From NCBI RefSeq assembly GCF_002849715.1, contig NZ_CP018863.1, positions 1-64,000 of the forward strand: a DNA stretch of 64,000 nt, written 5' to 3'. Position 1 is the first letter of the stretch. Every line of letters begins with the position of its first letter. The notes below the pieces were generated by a model. That model had not been told where the DNA came from. It saw only the letters and a list, made by a program, of their open reading frames with translations, and did not search any database. The DNA comes from Arthrobacter crystallopoietes (GTDB taxonomy: Bacteria; Actinomycetota; Actinomycetes; Actinomycetales; Micrococcaceae). Made by a program: the position numbers and the translations under genes. Positions 1 through 8,083 of this stretch are shown piece after piece.

Positions 1-800
1 GCCTCCTCCCAGTTCGTCTCAGCGCTGCTGCTGGTCGGCGCCAAATTCCGTAACGGGCTGCACCTCGAACATTCCGGCCAGAGCGTCCCCAGCCTGGACC
101 ACGTTGCCATGACCGTGGCGGTACTGCGCAGCGTCGGGGTGGAGGTAGACGATTCCCGGCAGAACCACTGGTGGTCCGGCCCGGACCGGTCAAGGCCTTC
201 GACGTCACCGTCGAACAGGACCTTTCCAATGCCGGCCCCTTCCTCGCGGCAGCCCTGGCCACGAAGGGAACGGTTCGGATCCCAGGCTGGCCGGAGAAAA
301 CCACGCAGGTAGGTGACAAATGGCGCAGCATCCTGGCGCAACTCGGCGCCACTGTCAGCTACGAGAACGGCACCCTCACCGTAACCGGCGGGGCAGAGAT
401 CACCGGGGCGCAGCTCGCCGACACCAGCGAACTTGCCCCCACCACGGCGGCGCTCTGTGCCCTGGCCGGCAGCGAATCCAGGCTCACCGGAATTGCCCAC
501 TTGCGGGGACACGAAACAGACCGGCTGGCGGCTCTGGTCGCGGAAATCAATGCCTTGGGTGGCGACGCCGAAGAAACCGAAGACGGGTTGATCATCCGTC
601 CGAGGCCACTGCATGGCGGGGTCTTCCATTCATATGAGGACCACAGGATGGCCACCGCCGGAGCCATTATCGGGCTGGCAGTCGAGGGCGTGGAAGTCGA
701 AGACATCGGCACCACGGCCAAGACCATGCCCGAGTTCCCGCGGCTATGGCAGGACCTGTTCGAGACTTCCGTCCGCCAGTCCGAGGCGGGAGCGCTCTAA
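1..800 (+). pseudogene. aroA: 3-phosphoshikimate 1-carboxyvinyltransferase (EPSP synthase), 5'-truncated by the window and frameshifted
   Basis: AroA joins shikimate-3-phosphate and PEP in the shikimate pathway. Only the C-terminal part is in the window. Frame 1 reads [24 protein letters not shown] and MTVAVLR, all typical of AroA, up to NHW at about 171. The family sequence then continues in frame 3 as [27 protein letters not shown] and YEDHRMATAGAI, to the stop at 798-800. The switch at about 169-173 fits one missing base. No in-frame stop lies before it, so the rest of the gene looks well conserved. Because the gene is normally essential for aromatic amino acid synthesis, a sequence error is more likely than real decay. 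rsgA starts directly after the stop. Confidence 0.85.
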
Positions 801-801
801 G

Positions 802-1905
802 GTGGTGCGCGGCAACCGTACGTGGGACGAGTCCGATGTCCGCATCCGTCCCAACAAGCGCGGCTCGCGTCCGCGTACCAAGGAACGGCCTGCCCACGAA
901 GACGCCGTCATCGGGCGGATCATCACCGTGGACCGCGGCCGCTACACCGCGGTCGTCGATGAAGACACTGCCCGGGAACGGGTGGTTGTCGCCGCCCGTG
1001 CCCGGGAGCTTCGTCGCAGTCCGGTGGTGGCCGGCGACTTCGTAGCGCTCGTCGGTGACATTACCGGTGAGCCGGATACGTTGGCCCGGCTGGTCCGGAT
1101 TGAGGAACGCCGGACGCTGTTGCGCCGCAGCGCCGACGATACAGATCCCGTGGAGCGGGTAGTCGTCGCCAATGCAGACCAGCTGGTCATCGTCGTGGCC
1201 GCCGCAAACCCCGAGCCGCGCACCGGTTTCATCGACCGCGCCTTGGTAGCGGCGTACGACGCCGGTATCAGCCCGCTGCTGTGCGTCACCAAAGCGGACG
1301 TCAAGGATCCCGAAGAACTGCTCTCCAACTACCGGCACCTGGACCTGCCCGTGATCGTCAGCCGGACGGCCGGCACGGAGGGCTCCGGGGTGGATGCACG
1401 GTCCGCCGACGGGCTGTCTGCCCGTCTCGACCGTGACGCCGTAGCGGCGCTCCGTGGCTATCTGGATGGGATGGTCAGCGTCATGCTCGGCCATTCGGGC
1501 GTGGGCAAGTCCACCATGGTCAATGCCCTCACGGGGGCGGAGCGCGCCACGGGGGGAGTCAACGCGGTGACCGGGCGGGGCCGGCATACCTCCTCCTCGG
1601 CGCTGGCCCTGAAGCTGGCCGACGCTCCGGCTGGCAGCTGGATCATCGACACGCCCGGCATCCGTTCTTTTGGACTGGCCCACGTGGACCCGGACCGGAT
1701 CATTTCCGCTTTTCCCGATTTGGAGCCCGGGACGGCGGACTGCGAGCGGGGCTGCAAGCACGACGACCATGCCGTCAACTGCGGCGTGGACGCCTGGGTG
1801 GCCTCCGGGCAGGCCGGCGAATCCGGCCCGGCACGGCTGGCCTCGCTGCGCCGTTTGCTGGGAACGGAAGAACGCGCCCAGGCGAAGGAACTCGGGTTCC
1901 AGTAG
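802..1905 (+). CDS. rsgA: Ribosome small-subunit-dependent GTPase RsgA
   Basis: RsgA is a circularly permuted GTPase that checks late maturation of the 30S subunit. An N-terminal OB-fold region precedes the G domain. The P-loop GHSGVGKS is near residue 230, the G3 motif DTPGIRSF near 283, and a C-terminal zinc knuckle with CERGCKHDDHAVNC near 314-327. Length is 367 aa, normal for the family. The start is GTG at 802 (a second GTG at 805 is possible), because the conserved actinobacterial N-terminus RGNRTWDESDVRIRPNKRGS begins there. It follows the aroA stop by one base, so the two are probably cotranscribed. Confidence 0.93.
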   Translation: MVRGNRTWDESDVRIRPNKRGSRPRTKERPAHEDAVIGRIITVDRGRYTAVVDEDTARERVVVAARARELRRSPVVAGDFVALVGDITGEPDTLARLVRIEERRTLLRRSADDTDPVERVVVANADQLVIVVAAANPEPRTGFIDRALVAAYDAGISPLLCVTKADVKDPEELLSNYRHLDLPVIVSRTAGTEGSGVDARSADGLSARLDRDAVAALRGYLDGMVSVMLGHSGVGKSTMVNALTGAERATGGVNAVTGRGRHTSSSALALKLADAPAGSWIIDTPGIRSFGLAHVDPDRIISAFPDLEPGTADCERGCKHDDHAVNCGVDAWVASGQAGESGPARLASLRRLLGTEERAQAKELGFQ

Positions 1906-1973
1906 CACCGCCGTCGTCGGTCAGGGACTTCACATCCCGCATCCGGCCGCCAAATAAGGATAAGTTGAAGCCT

Positions 1974-2861
1974 ATGACCCGTGACGTTCAAAGCTATAAC
2001 GACGATCTGCGCCTGGCCCATGTGATGGCCGATTCCGTGGATTCGCAGACCATGGCCCGCTTCAAGGCGCTGGACCTGAAAATCGAGACCAAGCCGGATC
2101 TCACCCCTGTCACGGATGCGGACCGCGCCGCTGAAGAGGCCATCCGCGGCCAACTCTCCCGGGCCCGGCCGCGCGACGCGGTCCTCGGCGAGGAATACGG
2201 CAGCAGCGGCCACGGCTCCCGCCGCTGGATCATCGATCCCATCGACGGCACGAAGAACTTCGTCCGCGGGGTGCCGGTCTGGGCCACCTTGATCGCGCTG
2301 GTAGACGAAGACCGTCCCGTGGTCGGCCTGGTCAGCGCGCCGGCTCTGGGCAAGCGCTGGTGGGCCGCGACCGGAACCGGTGCCTACATGGGACGTTCGC
2401 TGTCCGCGGCCACCCGGCTCCGGGTATCCGATGTCAACCGGCTCGAGGACGCGTCCCTCTCCTATTCCAGCCTCACCGGCTGGCAGGAACGCGGCAACTT
2501 CCCGGAGTTCCTCGGCCTCACCGAATCCGTCTGGCGCACCCGTGCCTACGGGGACTTCTGGTCCTACTGCATGGTGGCCGAGGGCGCCGTCGACATTGCC
2601 TGCGAACCCGAACTCAACCTCTATGACATGGCGGCCCTCGTGCCGATCGTGACCGAGGCCGGCGGACGGTTCAGTTCGCTCGAGGGCGAGGACGGACCCT
2701 TCGGCGGCAACGCGTTGGCCACGAACGGCACGCTGCACGACGAGGTCCTCTACCGGCTCAATCCGCAGTTGCGCGGCCAGCGTCCGGCCGCACACCCGGA
2801 GGACGGGTCCCTGCCGGAAACCGCTCCGGAGGCCTCCATGGAGGCGGACGGCCTGCGCTGA
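1974..2861 (+). CDS. hisN: Histidinol-phosphatase, inositol monophosphatase family
   Basis: This Mg-dependent phosphatase would remove phosphate from histidinol phosphate in histidine synthesis, the usual role of this gene behind rsgA in actinobacteria. The metal-binding motif DPIDGTKN is near residue 88, preceded by GEEYG, and the second signature LYDMAALVPI lies near 216. Length is 295 aa. ATG at 1974 is preferred because the conserved N-terminus starts there; TTG at 1965 is closer to AAGGA at 1956-1960 and cannot be excluded. A strong terminator follows. Other IMPase-family substrates are possible, but the aroA-rsgA-hisN order supports HisN. Confidence 0.88.
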   Translation: MTRDVQSYNDDLRLAHVMADSVDSQTMARFKALDLKIETKPDLTPVTDADRAAEEAIRGQLSRARPRDAVLGEEYGSSGHGSRRWIIDPIDGTKNFVRGVPVWATLIALVDEDRPVVGLVSAPALGKRWWAATGTGAYMGRSLSAATRLRVSDVNRLEDASLSYSSLTGWQERGNFPEFLGLTESVWRTRAYGDFWSYCMVAEGAVDIACEPELNLYDMAALVPIVTEAGGRFSSLEGEDGPFGGNALATNGTLHDEVLYRLNPQLRGQRPAAHPEDGSLPETAPEASMEADGLR

Positions 2862-2887
2862 CGCTGTCTTTTGTGACGAATTACGAC

Positions 2888-2922
2888 GGCGGCCGTCCCC
2901 ATTCCGGGGATGGCCGCCTTTT
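2888..2922 (+). terminator. Rho-independent terminator after hisN
   Basis: A 13-bp stem, GGCGGCCGTCCCC paired with GGGGATGGCCGCC with one G-T pair, has an ATTC-type loop and is followed by TTTT. It ends the aroA-rsgA-hisN unit and insulates the riboswitch that follows. Confidence 0.85.
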
Positions 2923-2972
2923 CGTTCCCGTAACAAAGATGCGGCCCCTCCGGCCGGACAATAATCTCGATG

Positions 2973-3090
2973 GCAGGTCACGAGTGCCAGCGCTAAACCC
3001 CGGTTAGCTGGCCGGCAACCCTCCTCACGCGGCGGGGTGCCCCGGGTGACGACCTGGCCGTTCCTGACTGGTTCGGCAAGCGCGGATCCG
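2973..3090 (+). promoter_or_regulatory. SAM-IV riboswitch aptamer
   Basis: The sequence carries the landmark blocks of the actinobacterial SAM-IV class in order: GGTCACGAGTGCCAGC, CCCCGGTTAGCTGGCCGG, CAACCCTCC, GCGGCGGGGTGCCCCGGGTG, ACGACC (closing with GGTC) and GGCAAGCGCGGATC. The core and the 3' pseudoknot region are both recognisable. It sits in the leader of a class V aminotransferase, a known SAM-IV setting. The outer ends are approximate. Confidence 0.9.
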
Positions 3091-3110
3091 CTCTGCCATT
3101 GGCACGGGTC

Positions 3111-3125
3111 CCTCACCAGATGAGG
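3111..3125 (+). promoter_or_regulatory. RBS-sequestering hairpin, probable riboswitch expression platform
   Basis: CCTCA at 3111-3115 pairs with TGAGG at 3121-3125. The second arm is the ribosome binding site of the ATG at 3130. The hairpin directly follows the SAM-IV aptamer, so SAM binding probably hides the ribosome binding site. No T-tract terminator is seen, which favours control of translation. Confidence 0.65.
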
Positions 3126-3129
3126 TCAT

Positions 3130-4509
3130 ATGAGCACCACCGTTATCGACTCCGCCCTGTCCCCCGAACTGCTGGCTGCGGAACAACCGTTCCAGGAAGT
3201 TACCGGGGCAGAACTCGCCGCTCCCCTGCTGGACGGCGGCGCCATACGCTATGCCAATCTGGACTACGCCGCGTCGGCACCCGCGCTGGCTTCCGTCACC
3301 GCCTATCTGGAGCAGCTGCTCCCCTACTACGCGAGCGTCCACCGCGGTGCCGGCTACGCATCCCAGGTCTCCACCTCCGTCTACGAGCATTCACGCAACG
3401 TCCTGCGTTCTTTTGTCGGCGGGCGGACCGATGACCTTGTCATCTTCACCCGCAACACCACCGACTCCCTGAACCTGCTGGCCGGCTGCATTCCGGCCGG
3501 CGGCGAAGTGCTGTACCTGGACATCGAACACCACGCCAACCTGCTGCCCTGGCAGGCGGTACCGCACCGCAGCGTGGTGGCCCGGCCAAGTATTGCCGCC
3601 ACCCTCGAAGCCATCGAGGCCGAGTTGGCCGGTGGCCAGGTGGCTCTCGTTGCCATCACCGGCGCGTCGAACGTTACCGGCGAGATATTCCCGATCGCCG
3701 AAACCGCGCGGCTTGCCCACCGGTATGGGGCCCGGGTAGTGGTGGATGCGGCCCAGCTCGCCCCGCACCGGCGCCTCGACATTGCCCGGGACAACATTGA
3801 CTACGTAGTCCTCTCCGGGCACAAGCTCTATGCCCCGTTCGGCGCGGGAGCGATCATCGGGCGGGCCGACTGGCTCGATTCCGGCACACCGCATCTGGCT
3901 GGCGGCGGCGCGGTGAAACAGGTCCGGCTGGACGGCGTGGTCTGGACTACGGGGCCGGCCCGGCATGAGGCTGGCTCGCCCAATGTGCTCGGTGCGGCCA
4001 CCCTGGCCCGGGCCGCCGAGCACATCGCGCAACTGGATGAGGAAGCGTGGCAGCAGCATGAGTCCGTGCTGCGTGGGTATCTCATCGAGCGGCTGGAGGC
4101 GGTGGACTCGGTCACCGTGCACCGGATTTTCAGCGGCGAGGCCACCCCGCTGGATGCCATCGGCGTCGTTAATTTCTCGGTGGCTGGATACGACGCGGGC
4201 CTCGTCGCCGCGTATCTCTCGGCAGAACACGGCGTCGGCGTGCGGGACGGCAAGTTCTGCGCCCATCCCTTGCTCAACCGCCTCGGGCTGCCGTCCGGTG
4301 CGCTGCGTGCCAGCTTCGGGCTGGGGTCCCGCTTGGAAGACGCGGCCCGGCTCGCGGACGGAGTGGCAGCGCTGGTCCGCGACGGCCTGCGCCACGACTA
4401 TGTCGTCGAGAGCGGACGCTGGGTGCCAGCGGTGGAAACACGGGCCTTCCCCGAGTGGCACCCGGCGACGCCGGGAACCGCCGGGGCGGCGCCGTGCTCC
4501 TTGGGCTAG
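3130..4509 (+). CDS. Class V aminotransferase / cysteine desulfurase-like PLP enzyme
   Basis: This is a fold-type I PLP enzyme of the NifS/SufS/Csd group, 459 aa. The PLP lysine is expected in SGHKLYAPFGAG, at about Lys232. Also visible are the N-terminal DYAASAPAL and the cofactor-side motifs TRNTTDSLNLLAG, DIEHHANLLPW and VVDAAQLAPHR. The SAM-IV riboswitch just upstream ties it to sulfur or methionine metabolism, so release of sulfur from cysteine or a related amino acid is a reasonable inference. The exact substrate cannot be read from the sequence. The start ATG has its ribosome binding site inside the regulatory hairpin. Confidence 0.85.
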   Translation: MSTTVIDSALSPELLAAEQPFQEVTGAELAAPLLDGGAIRYANLDYAASAPALASVTAYLEQLLPYYASVHRGAGYASQVSTSVYEHSRNVLRSFVGGRTDDLVIFTRNTTDSLNLLAGCIPAGGEVLYLDIEHHANLLPWQAVPHRSVVARPSIAATLEAIEAELAGGQVALVAITGASNVTGEIFPIAETARLAHRYGARVVVDAAQLAPHRRLDIARDNIDYVVLSGHKLYAPFGAGAIIGRADWLDSGTPHLAGGGAVKQVRLDGVVWTTGPARHEAGSPNVLGAATLARAAEHIAQLDEEAWQQHESVLRGYLIERLEAVDSVTVHRIFSGEATPLDAIGVVNFSVAGYDAGLVAAYLSAEHGVGVRDGKFCAHPLLNRLGLPSGALRASFGLGSRLEDAARLADGVAALVRDGLRHDYVVESGRWVPAVETRAFPEWHPATPGTAGAAPCSLG

Positions 4510-4661
4510 GAACGTATCCCTGCACGCCGGATGGAGCATGATCTAATTGACCCGTCGTTTGCGAAGCCGCCTGTGCAGTGGGCACGGGCGGCTGGCGGCG
4601 TCAATGACAGGTCAAGGAGAGGCCCCAGCCAGAGGGCAGAGGGTGCACGAGGAGTGTGGCA

Positions 4662-5427
4662 GTGGTTCGCGGCGGACCCCGGATGGACGACGAACGGCGC
4701 CGGGAGTTCGGCAGCAGCTTCCAGCAGGGTGGCGCGCATTATGACCGGGTCCGTCCCGGCTACCCCGATGACGCCGTCGATTGGCTGGTGCCGCCGTCGG
4801 CACGGGACGCCGCGGGATGTAGGCGCCGGTACCGGAAAATATACGGCGGCGCTGCTGGCCCGCGGGCTGCGGGTGACCGCCGTGGATCCGTCGGCCGACA
4901 TGCTGGAGCAACTGGCAATCAACTACCCCGCAGCCCGGATCGTACTGGGGACGGCCGAACATACCGGCATCGACAATGACGCCGTCGATCTGGTGACCGT
5001 GGCACAGGCCTGGCACTGGGTGGATCAGGCGGCGGCGAGCGCGGAGGCTGCCCGGATCCTGAGGCCCGGAGGAACGCTGGGCTTGATCTGGAACCAGCTC
5101 GATGTCTCCATTCCCTGGGTCCACCGGCTCTCGAGGATCATGCATGCCGGTGACGTTTACAGGCCGGACTTCCGCCCCTTCATCGGTCCTGAATTTATCC
5201 GGCATGAGGGCCACGAAACCCATTGGGCCGATCCACTGACGCCCGCCGACTTGCTGGAACTGGTCAAGTCGCGCAGCTACTACCTGCGGGCGAGCGAACA
5301 GACGCGCACAAAAGTCCTGGCCAATCTGGACTGGTACCTGCATGAACATCTGGGCCATGACCGGGAAGAGGTCATCCAGCTCCCCTACCTGACCCTGACT
5401 TGGCGCGCGATGAAGGCGCACCGCTAA
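4662..5427 (+). pseudogene. Class I SAM-dependent methyltransferase, frameshifted
   Basis: The N-terminal part reads in frame 3: DDERRREFGSSFQQGGAHYD, RVRPGYPDDAVDWLVPP, ARDAA. The rest reads in frame 1 from DVGAGTGKYTAALLARG, the SAM-binding motif I, through AEHTG, AQAWHWVD, ILRPGGTLGLIWN to the stop. The switch is at about 4812-4815 in GCGGGATGTAG. Removing one G from the GGG run gives a continuous DAADVGAGTGK. The start is GTG 4662 with GGAG at about 4651-4654, or ATG 4683. The substrate is unknown. Two readings remain: a homopolymer sequence error or a real broken gene. Confidence 0.75.
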
Positions 5428-5491
5428 GTTCGAGGTCTTCTGCAGAAATTTTTTGCCGCGCCCTATTATTCCGGCGCCCCTTTGAGATAAA

Positions 5492-5508
5492 TTTAGGCAT
5501 GCCGGAAA
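5492..5508 (+). promoter_or_regulatory. Candidate metal-regulator operator in front of the ABC transporter
   Basis: TTTAGGCATGCCGGAAA is an imperfect palindrome around GGCATGCC, loosely like DtxR/IdeR-type boxes (TTAGG...CC.AA). A -10-like TATTAT lies upstream at 5464-5469, without a good -35. The DtxR/MntR-family gene at the end of this operon is the natural candidate regulator. The match is imperfect. Confidence 0.3.
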
Positions 5509-6418
5509 AAACTGGGGTCCATGCTGGCCGTCATCTTAATGAGCATGCTGACGGCCTGCGGTCCTGTGGGCAACGGTTCGGCTGCCGCCCCGAAGCCGTC
5601 CGACGAGCGCCCCATGGTGCTGACCACGTTCACGGTGCTTGCAGATCTGGTGCGTCAAGTGGCCGGTGAGCATGTGCGGGTGGAATCAATCACCAAGGTG
5701 GGCGCGGAGATCCACGGCTACCAGCCCACTCCTTCGGATCTGGTCGGCGCCCAGGATGCGGACCTGATTCTCGACAACGGGCTGGGCCTGGAGCGTTGGT
5801 TCGCCCGGTTTGTGACGGCGGTACCGGCCCCGCATGCAGTCCTGTCGGAAGGAATCGACCCCGTGGATATCCGCTCCGGGAACTACGAGGGCAAGCCCAA
5901 TCCGCATGCCTGGATGTCGCCGGAGGCCGCCAAGGTCTATGTCGACAACACCGTCGTCGCCCCTGAGCGAGCTGGATCCGGCGCATGCCGCGGACTTCCA
6001 TGCCAACGGCGAACACTACAAGGACCAACTGGACGGTGTCATGCAGGAACTGAAGGACGCCTTCCAGGACAGCGACGCCGTTGCCGCCCTGGTGACCTGC
6101 GAGGGCGCTTTCTCCTATCTAGCGAGGGACGCCGGTCTGAAGGAAGCTTTCCTGTGGCCGGTGAACTCCGACGCCGAAGGTACCCCCCGGCAGATCAAAG
6201 ACACCATCGCCTTTGTGCAGCAGAACCAGGTTCCGGCTGTGTTCTGCGAATCCACGGTAAATCCCGGCGCGATGGAACAGGTTGCCGCCGCGACCGGCGC
6301 CGAACTCGTCACCCCGCTCTACGTCGATTCGCTGTCCGGTCCCGACGGCCCGGTACCGAGCCATCTGGACCTTATCCGGCACGACATCGCCCTGATCAAA
6401 GAAGGACTCGCCTCATGA
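5499..6418 (+). pseudogene. Metal-binding lipoprotein of a Mn/Zn ABC transporter (ZnuA/TroA family), frameshifted
   Basis: This is the extracytoplasmic metal-binding component. Frame 1 from 5521 gives a lipoprotein signal with lipobox LTAC, then FTVLADLVRQVAGEHV, a metal-binding HGYQPTPSDL, DLILDNGLGLERW and PNPHAWMSP. At about 5961 the reading moves to frame 2 (LSELDPAHAADFHANGEHY, CEGAFSYLARDAGLKEAF, FCESTVNPGAMEQV), which fits one missing base. A second break probably lies at the start: ATG 5499 reads MPEK, and removing one A from the AAAAAA run near 5505-5510 would join it to GSMLAVILMSML. It overlaps the ATPase by ATGA at 6415-6418. All key motifs survive, so sequence error is plausible. 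Confidence 0.8.
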
Positions 6419-7195
6419 GTGTGCATGAACTTCCCACCGGCGCTGAGGCCATAACCGTGAGGTCGCTGCACGTGGCGTACAACGAGGTCATAGCCCTCGA
6501 CGGGCGTCACGCTGACCGTCCGGCCGCAGACTATTTGCGGGCTGATCGGCGTCAATGGGTCCGGCAAGTCCACGCTGTTCAAGTCCCTCATGGGCCTGGT
6601 CCAGCCGACCAACGGCAACGTACGGCTTTTCGGCGTCGAGCCCAAGGACGCACGGAAGCTCAACGTCGTCTCCTACGTTCCGCAGTCCGAGGATGTGGAC
6701 TGGACGTTTCCCGTGTCCGTCCGCGACGTCGTCATGATGGGCCGCTATGGCCGGCTGGGACCGGCCCGCCGCGCGCACCGTGCCGATCGGGAGGCCGTGG
6801 CGGCAGCACTGGAACGCGTGGGACTGTCGGAGCTCCAGCACCGGCAGATCGGCGAGCTCTCGGGTGGTCAGCGGAAGCGGGCCTTCGTGGCGCGGGGAAT
6901 CGCCCAAGATGCCGGGCTGCTGTTGCTCGATGAGCCGTTCGCCGGAGTGGACAAGGGCTCCGAGGGGGCCCTGATCAGCCTGTTCAAGGAACTGCGGAAC
7001 GAAGGCCGGACCGTGCTGGTCTCGACCCATGACCTGGCCGGCATCCCCCAGCTCTGCGACGAAGCCATCCTGCTCCACCAGCGGGTGCTTGCGCATGGCA
7101 AACCCGAAGCGGTCCTGACCAACGAGAACCTCGCACGGGCCTTCGGTACAGCCCTGGCCACCGCCCAGGAAGGAGCGCATCATGGACGTCATTAA
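6415..7195 (+). pseudogene. ATP-binding protein of the Mn/Zn ABC transporter, frameshifted near the N-terminus
   Basis: ATG 6415 starts in frame 1 (MSVHELPTGAEAITVRSLHV, AYNEVIALDG). From about 6502 the family sequence is in frame 2: VTLTVRPQTICGLIG, Walker A GVNGSGKST, YVPQSEDVDW, signature ELSGGQRKRAFVARG, Walker B LLLLDEPFAGVD and H-loop VSTHD. One extra base in GACGGGCGTCACG accounts for the break. Only about 30 codons precede it; without repair the Walker A region has no proper start. It is coupled to the binding protein by an ATGA overlap and overlaps the permease start by 14 bases. Confidence 0.8.
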
Positions 7196-8075
7196 TTGGG
7201 TGCTGGAGCCGCTGCAGTACGGCTTCTTGACCCGCGCGCTGCTGGTGACGCTGGCGGCGGCCGTGGTCTCAGCCGTACTGTCCTGCTGGCTGATCCTGAT
7301 GGGCTGGTCCCTCATGGGCGACGCGGTATCCCATGCAGTGCTGCCCGGCGTGGCGCTGGCGTACATTGTCGGCCTGCCGTTCTCGCTGGGCGCCTTCATC
7401 TTCGGTGCCGGTGCCGTAGCGCTGATCGGCGCCGTCCGGTCCACCACGAAACTCAAAGCTGACACGGCCATCGGCGTCGTTTTTACCGGCCTTTTTGCCC
7501 TCGGCCTGGCCATCATTTCCAAGACTCCGAGCCAAACGGATCTGCAACACATCCTGTTCGGCAACGTCCTCGGGGTAAATACCGCGGAACTGCTCCAGGT
7601 ACTTGTGCTGGGCGCGATCACACTGGCCGTGCTGCTCTACAAGCGGCGTGACCTGACGCTGCTGGCGTTCGACCGGATCCATGCCCACGCCATCGGGCTG
7701 AACACGCGCTGGCTTTCCGCCCTGATGCTGGGGCTGCTGGCCCTGACCGTTGTGGTGGGCCTGCAAGCGGTAGGCATTATCCTGATGGTGGCCATGCTGA
7801 TCACGCCCGGCGCCACGGCATTCCTGTTGACCCGCCGCTTCGACACCATGCTGCTGATCGCGGCGTCGATAACGGCATCGGCCGCGCTTGCCGGCATCTA
7901 CGCCAGCTACTACTTGGACATTTCCACCGGCGCCTCGGTGGTCCTGGCCCAGTCCGTGGTCTTCGTCGCCGTCTACCTGTTCTCCCGGCGCAACGGGGTA
8001 GTCTGGCAATGGCAGCGGCGGCGCAGCGCCAGGCGCCGGGTCTCCGAACAGCCGAGCATCCCCACGTCCGTCTAG
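7182..8075 (+). CDS. Permease of the Mn/Zn ABC transporter (ABC-3 family)
   Basis: A 297-aa membrane protein of the ZnuB/MntC type with about eight or nine hydrophobic segments. Recognisable family blocks are GWSLMGDAVSHAVLPGVALA near the N-terminus and LQAVGIILMVAMLITPGAT in the second half. It would form the metal channel with the ATPase and lipoprotein encoded upstream. ATG 7182 is preceded by AAGGAG. The frame is intact, unlike its two upstream partners. Manganese or iron rather than zinc is favoured because the next gene is a DtxR/MntR-type regulator. Confidence 0.88.
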   Translation: MDVINWVLEPLQYGFLTRALLVTLAAAVVSAVLSCWLILMGWSLMGDAVSHAVLPGVALAYIVGLPFSLGAFIFGAGAVALIGAVRSTTKLKADTAIGVVFTGLFALGLAIISKTPSQTDLQHILFGNVLGVNTAELLQVLVLGAITLAVLLYKRRDLTLLAFDRIHAHAIGLNTRWLSALMLGLLALTVVVGLQAVGIILMVAMLITPGATAFLLTRRFDTMLLIAASITASAALAGIYASYYLDISTGASVVLAQSVVFVAVYLFSRRNGVVWQWQRRRSARRRVSEQPSIPTSV

Positions 8076-8083
8076 AGAACAAG

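Noticed and set aside
667..3116. Long minus-strand open frames (413 and 552 codons) opposite rsgA and hisN
   Set aside because: They are antisense to genes with clear family motifs, show no motifs themselves, and arise from high-GC codon bias.
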